A DNA stretch of 64,000 bases from Streptomyces fumanus. GTDB lineage: Bacteria > Actinomycetota > Actinomycetes > Streptomycetales > Streptomycetaceae. Position numbers and translations under genes: made by a program. The notes below the pieces were generated by a model, which saw only the letters and a program-made list of their open reading frames with translations, was not told the origin of the DNA and did no database searches. The DNA lies in NCBI RefSeq assembly GCF_014655295.1, contig NZ_BNBI01000005.1, positions 372,001 to 436,000 on the forward strand, written 5' to 3'. Shown one piece after another: positions 33,265 to 41,866 of this stretch (position 1 is the stretch's first letter; every line of letters starts with the position of its first letter).

Positions 33265-34260
33265 TCAGCGGGCGAGCAGTTCCAGGGTGTCGATCACCCG
33301 GTGGGAGAAGCCCCACTCGTTGTCGTACCAGGCGACCACCTTGATGTGCCGCCCGTCCACCCGGGTCAGGGCCGAGTCGAAGACGGACGAGGCCGGGTTG
33401 CCGGTGATGTCGGAGGACACCAGCGGGTCCTCGGAGTACTCCAGGATGCCCGCCAGCGGCCCCTCGGCCGCGGCCCGGTACGCCGCCAGCACCTCGTCGC
33501 GGGTCACGTCCCGGGCGACGGTGGTGTTCAGCTCGACGATCGAACCGACCGGCACCGGCACCCGGATCGAGTCGCCGGACAGCTTGCCGTCCAGGCCGGG
33601 CAGGACCAGCCCGATCGCCTTGGCGGCACCCGTCGTGGTCGGCACGATGTTGACGGCGGCGGCACGGGCCCGGCGGGCGTCGCGGTGCGGCCCGTCCTGG
33701 AGGTTCTGCTCCTGGGTGTACGCGTGCACCGTCGTCATGAACCCGTGCTCGATCCCGGCGAGGTCGTCCAGCACGGCGGCCAGCGGCGCGAGCGCGTTGG
33801 TGGTGCAGGAGGCGTTGGAGACGACGGTGTGCGCGGCCGGGTCGTAGGCGTCGGTGTTCACGCCGTAGGCCAGCGTGACATCGGCGCCGTCCGACGGCGC
33901 GCTCACCAGCACCTTGCGCGCGCCCGCCGTGAGGTGGGCGCGCGCCGCACCGGCGGAGGTGAAGCGGCCGGTGGACTCCAGCGCGATGTCGACGCCCAGG
34001 TCGGCCCAGGGCAGCTTGGCCGGCTCCCGCTCGGCGAGCACCTTGATCCGGCGGCCGTCGACGACCAGGGTGTCCCCGTCGACGCTCACCGGGCGGCCGA
34101 GCCGGCCGGCCGTCGAGTCGAAGGCCAGCAGTTGGGCCAGCGCGGCCGGTTCGCTCAGGTCGTTGACGGCGACGATCTCCAGGTCGCTGTCGCGCTCCAG
34201 CAGCGCGCGCAGCACATTGCGTCCGATGCGGCCGAATCCGTTGACGGCGATACGAGTCAT
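33265..34260 (-). CDS. gap: Type I glyceraldehyde-3-phosphate dehydrogenase
   Basis: 331 aa, ATG 34260 with GAAGGG upstream; the longer frame beyond has no start signal. NAD-binding VNGFGRIGRNVLRALLE, active site SNASCTTNALAPL with the catalytic Cys, and ...WYDNEWGFSHRVIDTLE at the C-terminus are all intact. Converts glyceraldehyde-3-phosphate to 1,3-bisphosphoglycerate. No pgk/tpi neighbours, so this is not the main glycolytic operon copy; probably a paralogue. An AraC/GlxA regulator lies 164 bp upstream on the same strand. Confidence 0.92.
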   Translation of the reverse strand: MTRIAVNGFGRIGRNVLRALLERDSDLEIVAVNDLSEPAALAQLLAFDSTAGRLGRPVSVDGDTLVVDGRRIKVLAEREPAKLPWADLGVDIALESTGRFTSAGAARAHLTAGARKVLVSAPSDGADVTLAYGVNTDAYDPAAHTVVSNASCTTNALAPLAAVLDDLAGIEHGFMTTVHAYTQEQNLQDGPHRDARRARAAAVNIVPTTTGAAKAIGLVLPGLDGKLSGDSIRVPVPVGSIVELNTTVARDVTRDEVLAAYRAAAEGPLAGILEYSEDPLVSSDITGNPASSVFDSALTRVDGRHIKVVAWYDNEWGFSHRVIDTLELLAR

Positions 34261-34424
34261 GAATGGCGTCCCTTCGTTCGCCCCCAGGCTCGCGCGCGCG
34301 GCCCGCGCGGGACAGCGGCGCGAGTGCCATGGTTCGCAAGGATCCCGCCAGGCGCTCCCGCGTCCGCCGCCACCCGCGCCCCCGCTGCTTCCGCTGCTCG
34401 GGCGCACCCCGTGCGGCGGTCCGG

Positions 34425-35381
34425 TCAGGTGTCCCGGGCGAAGGTGCGCCGGTACTCGCTCGGGGTGGTGCCGAGCACGCGCTGGAAGTGCAGCCGCAGA
34501 TTGGTGCCGGTGCCCAGGCCCACGTCGGCGGCGATCTGCTCGACACCGAGCTGGGAGCGTTCGAGGAGTTCCCGGGCGAGGTCGAGCCGGGCGCGCAGCA
34601 CCCACTGCATCGGCGTGTAGCCGGTGTCCTCGACGAACCGCCGGGAGAAGGTGCGCGGCGAGACCGCGGCGTGCCGGGCGAGCGCCTCCAGGGTGAGCGG
34701 CTCACCGAGCCGGTGCAGCGCCCACTCCCGGGTGGCGGCGAACCGCTCGCCCAGCGGCTCGGGCACACTGCGCGGCACGTACTGCGCCTGGCCGCCGCTG
34801 CGGTAGGGCGCGGCGACCAGGCGGCGGGCCGCGTGGTTGGCGGCGGCCACGCCGAGGTCACCGCGGAGGATGTGCAGGCACAGGTCGATGCCGGAGGCCG
34901 CGCCGGCCGAGGTGAGCACGCTGCCCTCGTCGACGAAGAGCACGTTCTCGTCGACCCGTACGCGCGGGTGCCGGGCGGCCAGCGCCCGGGTGTAGTGCCA
35001 GTGGGTGGTGGCGCGCCGGCCGTCCAGCAGGCCGGTGGCGGCGAGGGCGAAGGCGCCCGTCGAGATGGCGGCGAGCCGCGCGCCCCGGTCGTGCGCGGCG
35101 ACCAGCGCCTCGACGACGGCCCCCGGCGGGTCCTCCCGGTCCGGGTGCCGGTAGCCGGGCACGAACACGATGTCCGCCCAGGCCAGCGCGTCGAGGCCGT
35201 CGGCGACGTGGTACGACAGGCCGTCGCCGCCGGTCACCAGCCCCGGCGCCGCCCCGCAGACCCGGACCTCGTACGGCATGCTCGCCCGGGTCGTGAACAC
35301 CTGGGCGGGGATGCCGACATCGAGGGGCTTGGCGCCTTCGAGGACCAGGACGGCCGCGCGGCGCGGGCGGGAGGCTGACAC
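34425..35381 (-). CDS. GlxA-type transcriptional regulator (DJ-1/PfpI plus AraC HTH)
   Basis: 318 aa from GTG 35381 (no good SD; possibly leaderless; start uncertain). The N-terminal DJ-1/PfpI-like domain begins RRAAVLVLEGAKPLDVGIPAQVF. Its 'elbow' nucleophile position is AAISTGAFALAATGLLDG with Thr in place of Cys, so it is presumably non-catalytic. The C-terminal AraC domain has two HTH motifs: LTLEALARHAAVSPRTFSRRF and VEQIAADVGLGTGTNLRLHF. Potential regulator of the adjacent gap gene or of itself. Confidence 0.88.
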   Translation of the reverse strand: MSASRPRRAAVLVLEGAKPLDVGIPAQVFTTRASMPYEVRVCGAAPGLVTGGDGLSYHVADGLDALAWADIVFVPGYRHPDREDPPGAVVEALVAAHDRGARLAAISTGAFALAATGLLDGRRATTHWHYTRALAARHPRVRVDENVLFVDEGSVLTSAGAASGIDLCLHILRGDLGVAAANHAARRLVAAPYRSGGQAQYVPRSVPEPLGERFAATREWALHRLGEPLTLEALARHAAVSPRTFSRRFVEDTGYTPMQWVLRARLDLARELLERSQLGVEQIAADVGLGTGTNLRLHFQRVLGTTPSEYRRTFARDT

Positions 35382-35698
35382 GGGAACAGGGTAGGCGGGC
35401 CGGTGACACGCGGTGAGAGGCGTGGTGTCCGCGTGTCCTGCGGTCGTTGTGGTGCTTTCTGAACGGCGTGCCCGGAACGGTGGTACCAGGGACCGGGTTT
35501 GAGCGCGCAGTGACGGAAGTTGGTCGCTGGGAGAGCGGTGGAGCGCCGATAACCGCAATCATGCCATTTACGCACGGTAGTTGTAGGCATTCGTTTGGGT
35601 GAGCAGGTAGCGTCCCCACACACACGAGCGGACCCCGGCGCGGCGGGCAACCAGACCGGGGTCCGACTCAACCATGGTTCAACGATCGGAGAGATGGC
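35382..35698. other. 317-bp divergent intergenic region with palindrome
   Basis: No gene is seen. Composition drops to near 55-60% GC around 35540-35600 (TGCCATTTACGCACGGTAG), as expected for promoters. A perfect 10-bp palindrome AACCATGGTT lies at 35671-35680, 19 bp before the start of the TTA-containing small gene. Confidence 0.45.
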
Positions 35699-35977
35699 AT
35701 GTCCCCCGACCCGAACAGTCACTTCGGCCGGTTACTGGATCCGTCCCGGCCCAAGCGGTTCGACCGTAACATCCCGCAGCCGGGCGCGGTTGAAACCCAC
35801 GATCTGCGTGACAAGGAAGTCAACATGCAGGTAGGGGCGTTCATCGCGGCCCCGGTCCTGGGCGTCGTGCTGGTGCTGCGGCCCGAGGCGTACGAGTTCG
35901 GCGCGGCGGCGGTCGGTCTGCTGCTGGCCGCCACCCGCCGCTCGTACCTGCGCTACCGGCGGCTTCGCACCACCTGA
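35699..35977 (+). CDS. Small single-pass membrane protein with a TTA codon
   Basis: 92 aa, ATG 35699, SD CGGAGAG. The N-terminal 45 residues are polar (PSRPKRFDRNIPQP). They are followed by one long hydrophobic stretch (MQVGAFIAAPVLGVVLVL, then YEFGAAAVGLLLAATR) and a basic tail. Leu 12 is encoded by TTA (35732-35734), so translation should depend on the bldA tRNA, linking it to development or secondary metabolism. I recognise no characterised family. Confidence 0.7.
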   Translation: MSPDPNSHFGRLLDPSRPKRFDRNIPQPGAVETHDLRDKEVNMQVGAFIAAPVLGVVLVLRPEAYEFGAAAVGLLLAATRRSYLRYRRLRTT

Positions 35978-36155
35978 CCGCACGGTGGCCGCCGCACGGT
36001 CCGGCATCCACCGCCGTGCGGCGGCCACCCGGCCGGCTCCGTATCCATGTCACCCGCGCGGACCGTGCGGGGGATCGGTGGACGGCTTCCGCCGAAACCC
36101 GCGATTTCCGCGACCGCCCTGCCGGTAGCCCATGCCCGAGAGGGACGCATCCGCC

Positions 36156-37274
36156 ATGACGCCGAAAGACCCGGGACCTTTCCGCTGCCTCAACCCCGAA
36201 TGCGGCAAACCGATCGACCGCACCGGCGGCTCCGGCCGCCCCCGCAACTACTGCAACGACTCCTGCGGCCGCGCCTACCGCCGCGCCCGGGAGAAGGACC
36301 CCACCCCCGACACCCTCGCCCACAACCACTTCGCCGACGGGGTCGCCGACGACCTCTCCGACGCGGTGCGCGCACTGCGGCACCTGACCCGCGAACGGCG
36401 GCCGCTGGACGCCCTCGCCCTGCTGTGCACGGTGGAGCGGGACCTGGAGGACCTCAAGGCCGCGCTGGTCCAGCAGGCCCGCGACCAGCGGGAGAAGAAC
36501 GCCGAGATCGCCCGCGCGCTCCGTCTGGCCCCCGACCAACTGACCCGCAAGCTCTCCGCCGAGGCGGTACGCCGCCGGATGGCCGCCCGCCCGCTGCGCC
36601 CCCGTACCGGCCCGGCCCGCCCCGCCGCCGCGCCCGTCGGCGTGCCCGCCACCGTGGTCCGCATCCCCCGCCAGCGCCGCTCCGCCGCCCGGGACGCGGG
36701 TGCCCCGCCGTCCCGGGCCAGGGAGCCGGACACGGCGACGGCCGGCCCGGCCGCCGTCCTCGCCCGCGCCCTGTCGCACCTGCAGCGGCTCAGCGGCAAG
36801 ACCTACCGGCGGCTCGCCGCGGACACCGCCATCTCCACCTCGTACGTCTCCCGGGTCCTGAACGGGGAGCGCTGTCCGTCCTGGACCGTGGCCCGCGCCC
36901 TCACCGAGGCGTGCGGCGGCGACCCCGCCGAGATCCAGCCGCTGTGGGCGGCGGCCCGCGGCCGGATACCCACGCCGCGCGGCAGTCTGACCGCCGCCCT
37001 GCGCGGCCTGCACCTGGCCGCCGCGCGGCCCCCCACCGGCGACCTGGGCGAGCGCACCCGGCTCACCGCCACCGCCATCACCGGCATGCTCAACGGCGCC
37101 GCCCTGCCCGCCTGGGAGGACGTCGAGGAACTCGCCCACGCCCTGCACGCCGAAGCCCAGCCCCTGCGCCCGCTGTGGAACGCCGCCCGTGCCGCGGCGG
37201 CCGGACCCCCGCCGCCGCAACCGCAACCGGCCGAACCCACCGCTCCCCGTCTCCTTGCCGAGGTGCCGCGATGA
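36156..37274 (+). CDS. Zinc-ribbon plus HTH DNA-binding protein
   Basis: 372 aa. ATG 36156 (GAGAGGGA upstream) is preferred to ATG 36132. The N-terminus has a treble-clef-like cysteine set: CLNPECGKPI then NYCNDSC, followed by RAYRRARE. A helical coiled region follows (about 60-130). An XRE-type HTH near residues 205-260 contains TYRRLAADTAISTSYVSRVLNG, and a weaker second copy, TRLTATAITGMLNGAALPAWEDV, is seen further on. The C-terminus is Pro-rich. ATGA overlap with a sigma-like gene suggests the two proteins act together. Function unknown. Confidence 0.75.
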   Translation: MTPKDPGPFRCLNPECGKPIDRTGGSGRPRNYCNDSCGRAYRRAREKDPTPDTLAHNHFADGVADDLSDAVRALRHLTRERRPLDALALLCTVERDLEDLKAALVQQARDQREKNAEIARALRLAPDQLTRKLSAEAVRRRMAARPLRPRTGPARPAAAPVGVPATVVRIPRQRRSAARDAGAPPSRAREPDTATAGPAAVLARALSHLQRLSGKTYRRLAADTAISTSYVSRVLNGERCPSWTVARALTEACGGDPAEIQPLWAAARGRIPTPRGSLTAALRGLHLAAARPPTGDLGERTRLTATAITGMLNGAALPAWEDVEELAHALHAEAQPLRPLWNAARAAAAGPPPPQPQPAEPTAPRLLAEVPR

Positions 37275-37807
37275 GTCCCTACGCCCGCCCCTACGCCCTG
37301 CGGTCGGCCCCGCGTCTCCCGGCCGCCCACCCCGTCGTGCCCCGCCGGCTCCGGACCGGCGCCCCCTACCTCCAGCAGCCCCCGCTCACCCCCGCGCTGC
37401 CGCCGGCCTTCGAGGCGTTCTGCGCCCTGCACCGGGACCGCTACCTGGACTACGCCCGCGCCCACCTCCCGGACGGCGAGGCGCACCGACTGGTCCGCGC
37501 GGTCCTGGGCGAACTCGCCGTCACCTGGTCGCGGATCGTCGGCCATCCCAACCCCGCCGCGCAGGCGTGGGCCCTGGTCGGCGGCCGGGTCCGGGAGGCC
37601 CGCCCGCTGCCCCCGCCGCTGGAGCGGTGCCCGGCCCAGCAGTACGACGCGCTGGTGCTGCACTGCCTGCTCGGGCACAGCAGCGGCGACACCGCGGCGG
37701 TCATGGGCCTGGAACCGAGCAAGATCCGCTACCTGGTGTGCTCCGCCCCGGCCGCCTGCCGCCGCGCCGTCCGGCAGCTCAAGCCCGCGCCCCCGGAGGC
37801 CGGTTGA
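37271..37807 (+). CDS. Sigma-70-like small regulatory protein
   Basis: 178 aa, ATG 37271 coupled to the upstream gene. A region-2-like helix (FEAFCALHRDRYLDYARAHL, then GEAHRLVRAVLGELAVTW) and a region-4-like HTH (YDALVLHCLLGHSSGDTAAV, then MGLEPSKIRYLV) are recognisable. Both are weakly conserved relative to true ECF sigma factors, and the -10-recognition segment is degenerate. It may be a divergent sigma factor or a derived DNA-binding protein that partners the zinc-ribbon/HTH protein. Confidence 0.6.
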   Translation: MSPYARPYALRSAPRLPAAHPVVPRRLRTGAPYLQQPPLTPALPPAFEAFCALHRDRYLDYARAHLPDGEAHRLVRAVLGELAVTWSRIVGHPNPAAQAWALVGGRVREARPLPPPLERCPAQQYDALVLHCLLGHSSGDTAAVMGLEPSKIRYLVCSAPAACRRAVRQLKPAPPEAG

Positions 37808-37979
37808 GCGGTTCCCCGCCTCCCCGTCCTTGGAGCGGTCGGGCGTGGCCGGGCGGGTCCGGCCGCGCGGCGCCGCCCGGCCGCCGTGGGTGACCGGTCC
37901 GGCCGCGCGCCGGGCCGGGACCGAGCGGGGCACCGGTGCCGGCTCCATCCCGTGCACGGCGGTCGCTCAGCGTCCGGGG

Positions 37980-38001
37980 AAAAATACCTACTGGTACTTT
38001 T
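37980..38001. promoter_or_regulatory. ARE-like palindrome in the promoter of the butyrolactone-receptor homologue
   Basis: AAAAATACC-TACT-GGTACTTTT, arms identical at 8 of 9 positions, in strikingly AT-rich sequence 20 bp before the start codon and just upstream of the SD. The length (22 bp) and TACC/GGTA cores resemble autoregulatory elements bound by ArpA/ScbR-type receptors. Probably self-repression. Confidence 0.65.
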
Positions 38002-38020
38002 GCCGGCGGGAGGTGGAGCG

Positions 38021-38704
38021 GTGGCGCTGCAGGAACGGGCGGTCCGGACCCGGAGGGCGGTCCTCGTGGCGGCGGCCGCCGTGTTCGCCGAAGTCGGGTA
38101 CGAGGCGGCGACGATCACGGAGATCCTCAGGCGCTCCGGAGTGACCAGGGGCGCCCTGTACTTCCACTTCGGCTCCAAGGCGGAACTCGCCCAGGGCGTC
38201 CTCGCCGAACAGGCCCACGCCCTCCCGCGGGTGCCCGAACGGGCCCTGCGCCTCCAGCAGTTCCTCGACGAGGCCCTGCTCCTGGCCCAGCTCCTGGAAC
38301 GGGAGACCGGCGACCCCATAGTGCGCGGCAGCGTGCGGCTCACCGTCGAGCAGGGGGCGGCCCAGGAGGTTCTGGACTGCCGGACGCCGATGCGGGCCCG
38401 GGTGGAGCACACCCACGCCCTGCTCAGCGCCGCCCAGACCAACGGCGAACTGCTGCCCCACGTCGACGCCCTGGGCCTGGCCCGGCTGGCCGTCGGCGCG
38501 TTCACCGGCGTCCAACTGCTGTCCGACATCATGACCGCCCGCGCCGACATGGCCGAGCGGGTCACCGACCTCTACCGCGACCTGCTGGCGGCCAACGCCG
38601 TGCCCTCCGTCCTGTCCCGCCTCGACTTCGGCCCCGACCGGGGCGCCCGCGTCTACCGCGAGGCCACGGGGGAGCGCCGTACCGCCACGGTGCCCCCGGA
38701 GTAG
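38021..38704 (+). CDS. TetR-family gamma-butyrolactone receptor homologue (ScbR/ArpA type)
   Basis: 227 aa. GTG 38021 with GGGAGG 7 nt upstream; an in-frame region upstream to 37886 is non-coding promoter DNA. The N-terminus QERAVRTRRAVLVAAAAVF and the HTH TITEILRRSGVTRGALYFHF, then GSKAELAQGVLAEQ, match the ArpA/ScbR signature almost word for word. The ligand domain includes QEVLDCRTPMRARVEHTHALL and RLAVGAFTGVQLLSD. It lacks an adjacent afsA/scbA synthase, so it may be an orphan or pseudo-receptor that senses another signal or an antibiotic. Likely autoregulated. Confidence 0.88.
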   Translation: MALQERAVRTRRAVLVAAAAVFAEVGYEAATITEILRRSGVTRGALYFHFGSKAELAQGVLAEQAHALPRVPERALRLQQFLDEALLLAQLLERETGDPIVRGSVRLTVEQGAAQEVLDCRTPMRARVEHTHALLSAAQTNGELLPHVDALGLARLAVGAFTGVQLLSDIMTARADMAERVTDLYRDLLAANAVPSVLSRLDFGPDRGARVYREATGERRTATVPPE

Positions 38705-38742
38705 GGTCATGGTCGTCACCGGACCGAGGAGGGGTCGCAGTC

Positions 38743-39285
38743 ATGGGCGGGAACGTCACGGCGGTCAGCAGCAACGGCGAGTACTCGTTCACCAAGCCCA
38801 ACCGGGAGAGCATCACCCTGCTCGCCGGACTGGGCGTCGAGGGTGACGTCCACGCCGGTGTGACGGTCAAGCACCGCTCCCGCGTCGCCCAGGACCCCAC
38901 CCAGCCCAACCTGCGCCAGGTCCACCTCATCCACGAGGAACTCTTCGCCGAGGTCGGCGCGGACGGCTTCCGGGTGGCCCCCGGCGACCTCGGCGAGAAC
39001 ATCACCACCCGCGGCATCGACCTGCTCGGCCTCCCGGTCGGCGCCCTGCTGCGCCTCGGTGACACCGCGGTGGTGGAGGTGACCGGCCTGCGCAATCCCT
39101 GTGTGCAGATCGACCGCTTCCAGGACGGCCTGCTCAAGCGGGTCGTCGGCCGCGACGGGAACGGCCGCCTGGTGCGCAAGGCGGGCATCATGAGCATCGT
39201 GCGGGAGGGCGGTGTGGTGCGCCCCGGTGACCCGGTCACCGTGGAACTGCCCAGCGGGCCGCACCGCCCCCTGGACCGGGTGTGA
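38743..39285 (+). CDS. MOSC domain protein
   Basis: 180 aa, ATG 38743, SD GAGGAGGGG. MOSC features: GVEGDVHAGVTVKHRSRV near the N-terminus, APGDLGENITTRGIDLL, and the conserved cysteine in LRNPCVQIDRFQDGLL. The fold is the sulfur-carrier part of molybdenum-cofactor sulfurases, and stand-alone versions such as YiiM reduce N-hydroxylated substrates. A C-terminal RKAGIMSIVREGGVVRPGD completes the domain. Only 38 bp from the TetR receptor gene, possibly co-transcribed. Confidence 0.88.
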   Translation: MGGNVTAVSSNGEYSFTKPNRESITLLAGLGVEGDVHAGVTVKHRSRVAQDPTQPNLRQVHLIHEELFAEVGADGFRVAPGDLGENITTRGIDLLGLPVGALLRLGDTAVVEVTGLRNPCVQIDRFQDGLLKRVVGRDGNGRLVRKAGIMSIVREGGVVRPGDPVTVELPSGPHRPLDRV

Positions 39286-39355
39286 CCCCGGGCCCGCCCC
39301 GCCGGGCGGCGTAGTCCGTCATGCGCCCGCGGCCGTTCCCGCGCACCCTGGTGAC

Positions 39356-39571
39356 ATGGCCGGCGCCCCGCACGTAGTGATCGACCCGCCCGACGAGCGG
39401 GGCGGACGCCGTGTCCGCGTGGCCGGTGAGGTCCTGGGCCGCGCCTACGGCCTGCGGGACGTGACCGAGTTCCTGCGCCGGGCCGGTCTGGAGGACGTCG
39501 ACGAGGAACAGGTGGCGGCGTCCGCGCTGATCGAGTGGCGCGGCGGCGGCCCCGCCACCTGGGACGCCTAG
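39356..39571 (+). CDS. Conserved small actinobacterial protein of unknown function
   Basis: 71 aa, ATG 39356. The opening APHVVIDPPDERGGRRVRVAG and the central LRDVTEFLRRAGLEDVDE look conserved and well-folded (two strands then a helix), and codon bias is strong. No SD is apparent (CCTGGTGAC), so translation may be leaderless. Unassigned; no membrane segment. Confidence 0.6.
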   Translation: MAGAPHVVIDPPDERGGRRVRVAGEVLGRAYGLRDVTEFLRRAGLEDVDEEQVAASALIEWRGGGPATWDA

Positions 39572-39583
39572 GCCACCGGCGCC

Positions 39584-39610
39584 GCGGGCCCGCGCCCGTG
39601 ACGGGCCCGC
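39584..39610. terminator. Hairpin between convergent small genes
   Basis: GCGGGCCCG-N9-CGGGCCCGC, perfect 9-bp arms, between stops at 39571 and 39649. Confidence 0.6.
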
Positions 39611-39648
39611 CTGCGACGGTGGTGCCGCGGACCTCCCGCGCGGGCCGC

Positions 39649-40377
39649 TCACTCGCCCTGGTCGGCTCCCGCCTCCGGCTCGGAGGTGCCGGCGGACGCC
39701 GGGGCGGCGGGCGCGGTGTAGTACACCGAGGTGCCCTGCTTGCTGCGCTGCACCTGGTTCTTGGCCACCAGGCTCTCCAGGGTGTTGCGCGCCACCGTCG
39801 TCTTCACCTGGCGCTCGGGGTGCGCCTCGTTGAGCGCGGTGGCGACCTCGGCGGCCGAGCGCGGCTCGGTCTGCTCGGTGAGCACACCGAGGATCAGCTC
39901 ACCCAGGGTCGGGGCGCCCGCCTTCTTGCCGCCCTTCGCCGGGGACTTGGCCGGTGCCTTGCCCGCCGGTGCCTTGCCCGCCGGCGCCTTCTTCGCCGTA
40001 CGCCGCTGCGCCGGGGCGGACTTCTTCGCCCGGGACTTCTTGCCGCGGGTGCCACCGGCGGACCCGGCCTCCGGTGCCTTGTCGGCGGGTGCCTCGCCGG
40101 CCGGTGCCTCGGTGGCGGTGGCCCCGGTCTCCGGTGCCTCGGTCTCCGTGCGCGGCGCGGGCAGGGCGGCACCGACCAGCTCGGCGGTGCCGGCGAGTGC
40201 CTGGCGGATGTTGACCAGCACACTGTGGTCCCGCTGCAGCGCGGCCAGTTGTTCCTGCAGCGCGGCGATCTCCGCGGTGAGGCGCTCCTGCTCCTTGGTG
40301 TTGCGGTCGAGGTCGTCGGACACCTGGGTGGCGTACTGCGAGGCGATCTCGGTCGCCGGGTTCGCTGTCTCCGTCAT
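39649..40377 (-). CDS. Coiled-coil, AK/P-rich linker, winged-helix protein
   Basis: 242 aa. ATG 40377 with GAGGAGA upstream. N-terminal coiled coil (NTKEQERLTAEIAALQEQLA), then an Ala/Lys/Pro-rich histone-H1-like tract with AGKAPAGKAPAGKAPAK repeats, then a winged-helix-like region (LGELILGVLTEQTEPRSAAE, then RNTLESLVAKNQVQRS). A DNA-binding architectural or regulatory role is likely. Monocistronic. The repeats are also visible at DNA level near 39950-39995. Confidence 0.7.
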   Translation of the reverse strand: MTETANPATEIASQYATQVSDDLDRNTKEQERLTAEIAALQEQLAALQRDHSVLVNIRQALAGTAELVGAALPAPRTETEAPETGATATEAPAGEAPADKAPEAGSAGGTRGKKSRAKKSAPAQRRTAKKAPAGKAPAGKAPAKSPAKGGKKAGAPTLGELILGVLTEQTEPRSAAEVATALNEAHPERQVKTTVARNTLESLVAKNQVQRSKQGTSVYYTAPAAPASAGTSEPEAGADQGE

Positions 40378-40546
40378 GGTGGGTGGGTCTCCTCGGATCG
40401 GTTGCTGCCGACGGGCAATCGCCTGACACGGCACATGCCCTGGGATGCAGATAGTACGTACAAGTGGTGCCACATGTTCCCCCCACGACGGTCCGCCCGC
40501 CCCCGGATGTGCCGGAGGCGGGCGGAAGAACGGTCACCCGGGACGT

Positions 40547-41866
40547 TCACACGGCTGTCACCGGGTGCCGTACGACCGCGTCGAACAGGTATCCCTGGGT
40601 GTTGTGGACGGTGGTGTCCGGCTGGGTGTTCCCGGCGGTGTCGGTGGCCCGGGCCAGCAGGGTGTACGGGCCCGGCGCGGGCGGCCGCCAGTCGGTGGAC
40701 CAGCGCACCCAGTCACCGCGGCGCGGGGTGTCGCGCAGCCCGGCCCGCCGCCAGGTGGTGCCGCCGTCGGTGCTGATGTCGACGTGCGCGACACCGGCCG
40801 CGCCGGACCAGGAGCGGCCGGTGAGGCGGTGGGTGGTGCCCGCCTTCAGGGTGGCGTTCCACTCCAGTTCCCAGGCGCTCTTGACGGTCTGCCGGGTCAG
40901 CGGCGCGCTGCCACCGGCGGGGTAGGTGTCGCCGAACAGCCGGTAGAAGTCGGTGTTCCACGGTGAGTACAGGGGCCGCGCGGACACCTCGATGTCACCG
41001 ACCCACTTGATCGAGGAGATGCCGACCCAGGACGGCACCAGCACCCGCACCGGGTGGCCGTGGTCGGGCGGCAGGGGCGCACCGTTCATCTCGTAGGCGA
41101 GCAGCACGTCGTCGAGGGCCTTGGCGAGCGGCAGCGGGCGGCGCACCCGGCCCAGGTCGGTGCCGTCGGCGGTGACGTAGGGGGCGTCGAGGCCGCGCGG
41201 CATGACGTCCACGGCACGGTGGCCGAGGCCGGCCCGGCGCAGCACGTCGGCGAGCCGGACCCCGCGCCAGCGGGCGGTGCCGATGGCGCCGAGCGTCCAC
41301 GCGGTGCCGGTGACGGTCTGGCCCTGCTGGCTGGTGAAGAAGCTGCGTCCGTTGCCCGCGCACTCGACGAACGCGGTACGGCTGACGGCCGGGAACGTCT
41401 TCAGGTCGTCGAGGCCGAACTCGACCGGGCGGCCGTGGGTGAGGCCGTCGCCCCAGATGGTGAGCGTCCAGTCGGTGGTGTCCAGGACCGGGGTGGCGGT
41501 GTGGTTGCGGACGAAGAACCGGTCGTTGGGGGTGCGGTGGCCGGTGCCGGCGAGGGCGGCGAAACGGGTCTCGGCGTTGGTGCCGCGCACCGTGAACCAC
41601 TCCTCGGGCAGCGGCTTGACGATGCCGGTGGCGGTGGCTCCCGTGGTGTGCGGGGCGGCGGTGGTGGCCGCAGCGGCCGGGGCGGTGAGGGCGGTGGGGA
41701 GTCCGGCGGTGAGCCCGGCGGCCGCGAGCAGGCGGAGCATGTCGCGCCGGGCGACACCGTCGGCACGGGCGTCGCCGGCCAGCCACTGGCGCAGCCGGTG
41801 ACGGTCGTAGCGGGCTTCGGGAGTGAGCATGGCGTCGGCCTTTCGCGGGGTCGGGCGGTCGGTCAT
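40547..41866 (-). CDS. Tat-exported molybdopterin sulfite oxidase-like enzyme
   Basis: 439 aa from ATG 41866, which overlaps the preceding stop in ATGA; ATG 41830 is an alternative with a visible GAAAGG. The Tat signal contains RRDMLRLLAAAGLTAG. The sulfite-oxidase molybdenum domain has FVECAGNGRSFF, with the Cys ligand of Mo, then ALDDVLLAYEMNGAPLPPDHGHPVR and WVGISSIKWVGDI. A C-terminal Mo-co dimerisation domain follows (VAHVDISTDGGTTWRRA). No heme domain. Likely oxidises sulfite to sulfate outside the membrane, which fits a desulfonation region that would release sulfite. Third gene of a permease/FAD/SO operon. Confidence 0.9.
   Translation of the reverse strand: MTDRPTPRKADAMLTPEARYDRHRLRQWLAGDARADGVARRDMLRLLAAAGLTAGLPTALTAPAAAATTAAPHTTGATATGIVKPLPEEWFTVRGTNAETRFAALAGTGHRTPNDRFFVRNHTATPVLDTTDWTLTIWGDGLTHGRPVEFGLDDLKTFPAVSRTAFVECAGNGRSFFTSQQGQTVTGTAWTLGAIGTARWRGVRLADVLRRAGLGHRAVDVMPRGLDAPYVTADGTDLGRVRRPLPLAKALDDVLLAYEMNGAPLPPDHGHPVRVLVPSWVGISSIKWVGDIEVSARPLYSPWNTDFYRLFGDTYPAGGSAPLTRQTVKSAWELEWNATLKAGTTHRLTGRSWSGAAGVAHVDISTDGGTTWRRAGLRDTPRRGDWVRWSTDWRPPAPGPYTLLARATDTAGNTQPDTTVHNTQGYLFDAVVRHPVTAV

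Noticed and set aside
33265..34260. GAPDH considered as the glycolytic operon copy
   Set aside because: No pgk or tpiA adjacent; the neighbours are an AraC/GlxA regulator and a lipoprotein, so a paralogue is more likely.
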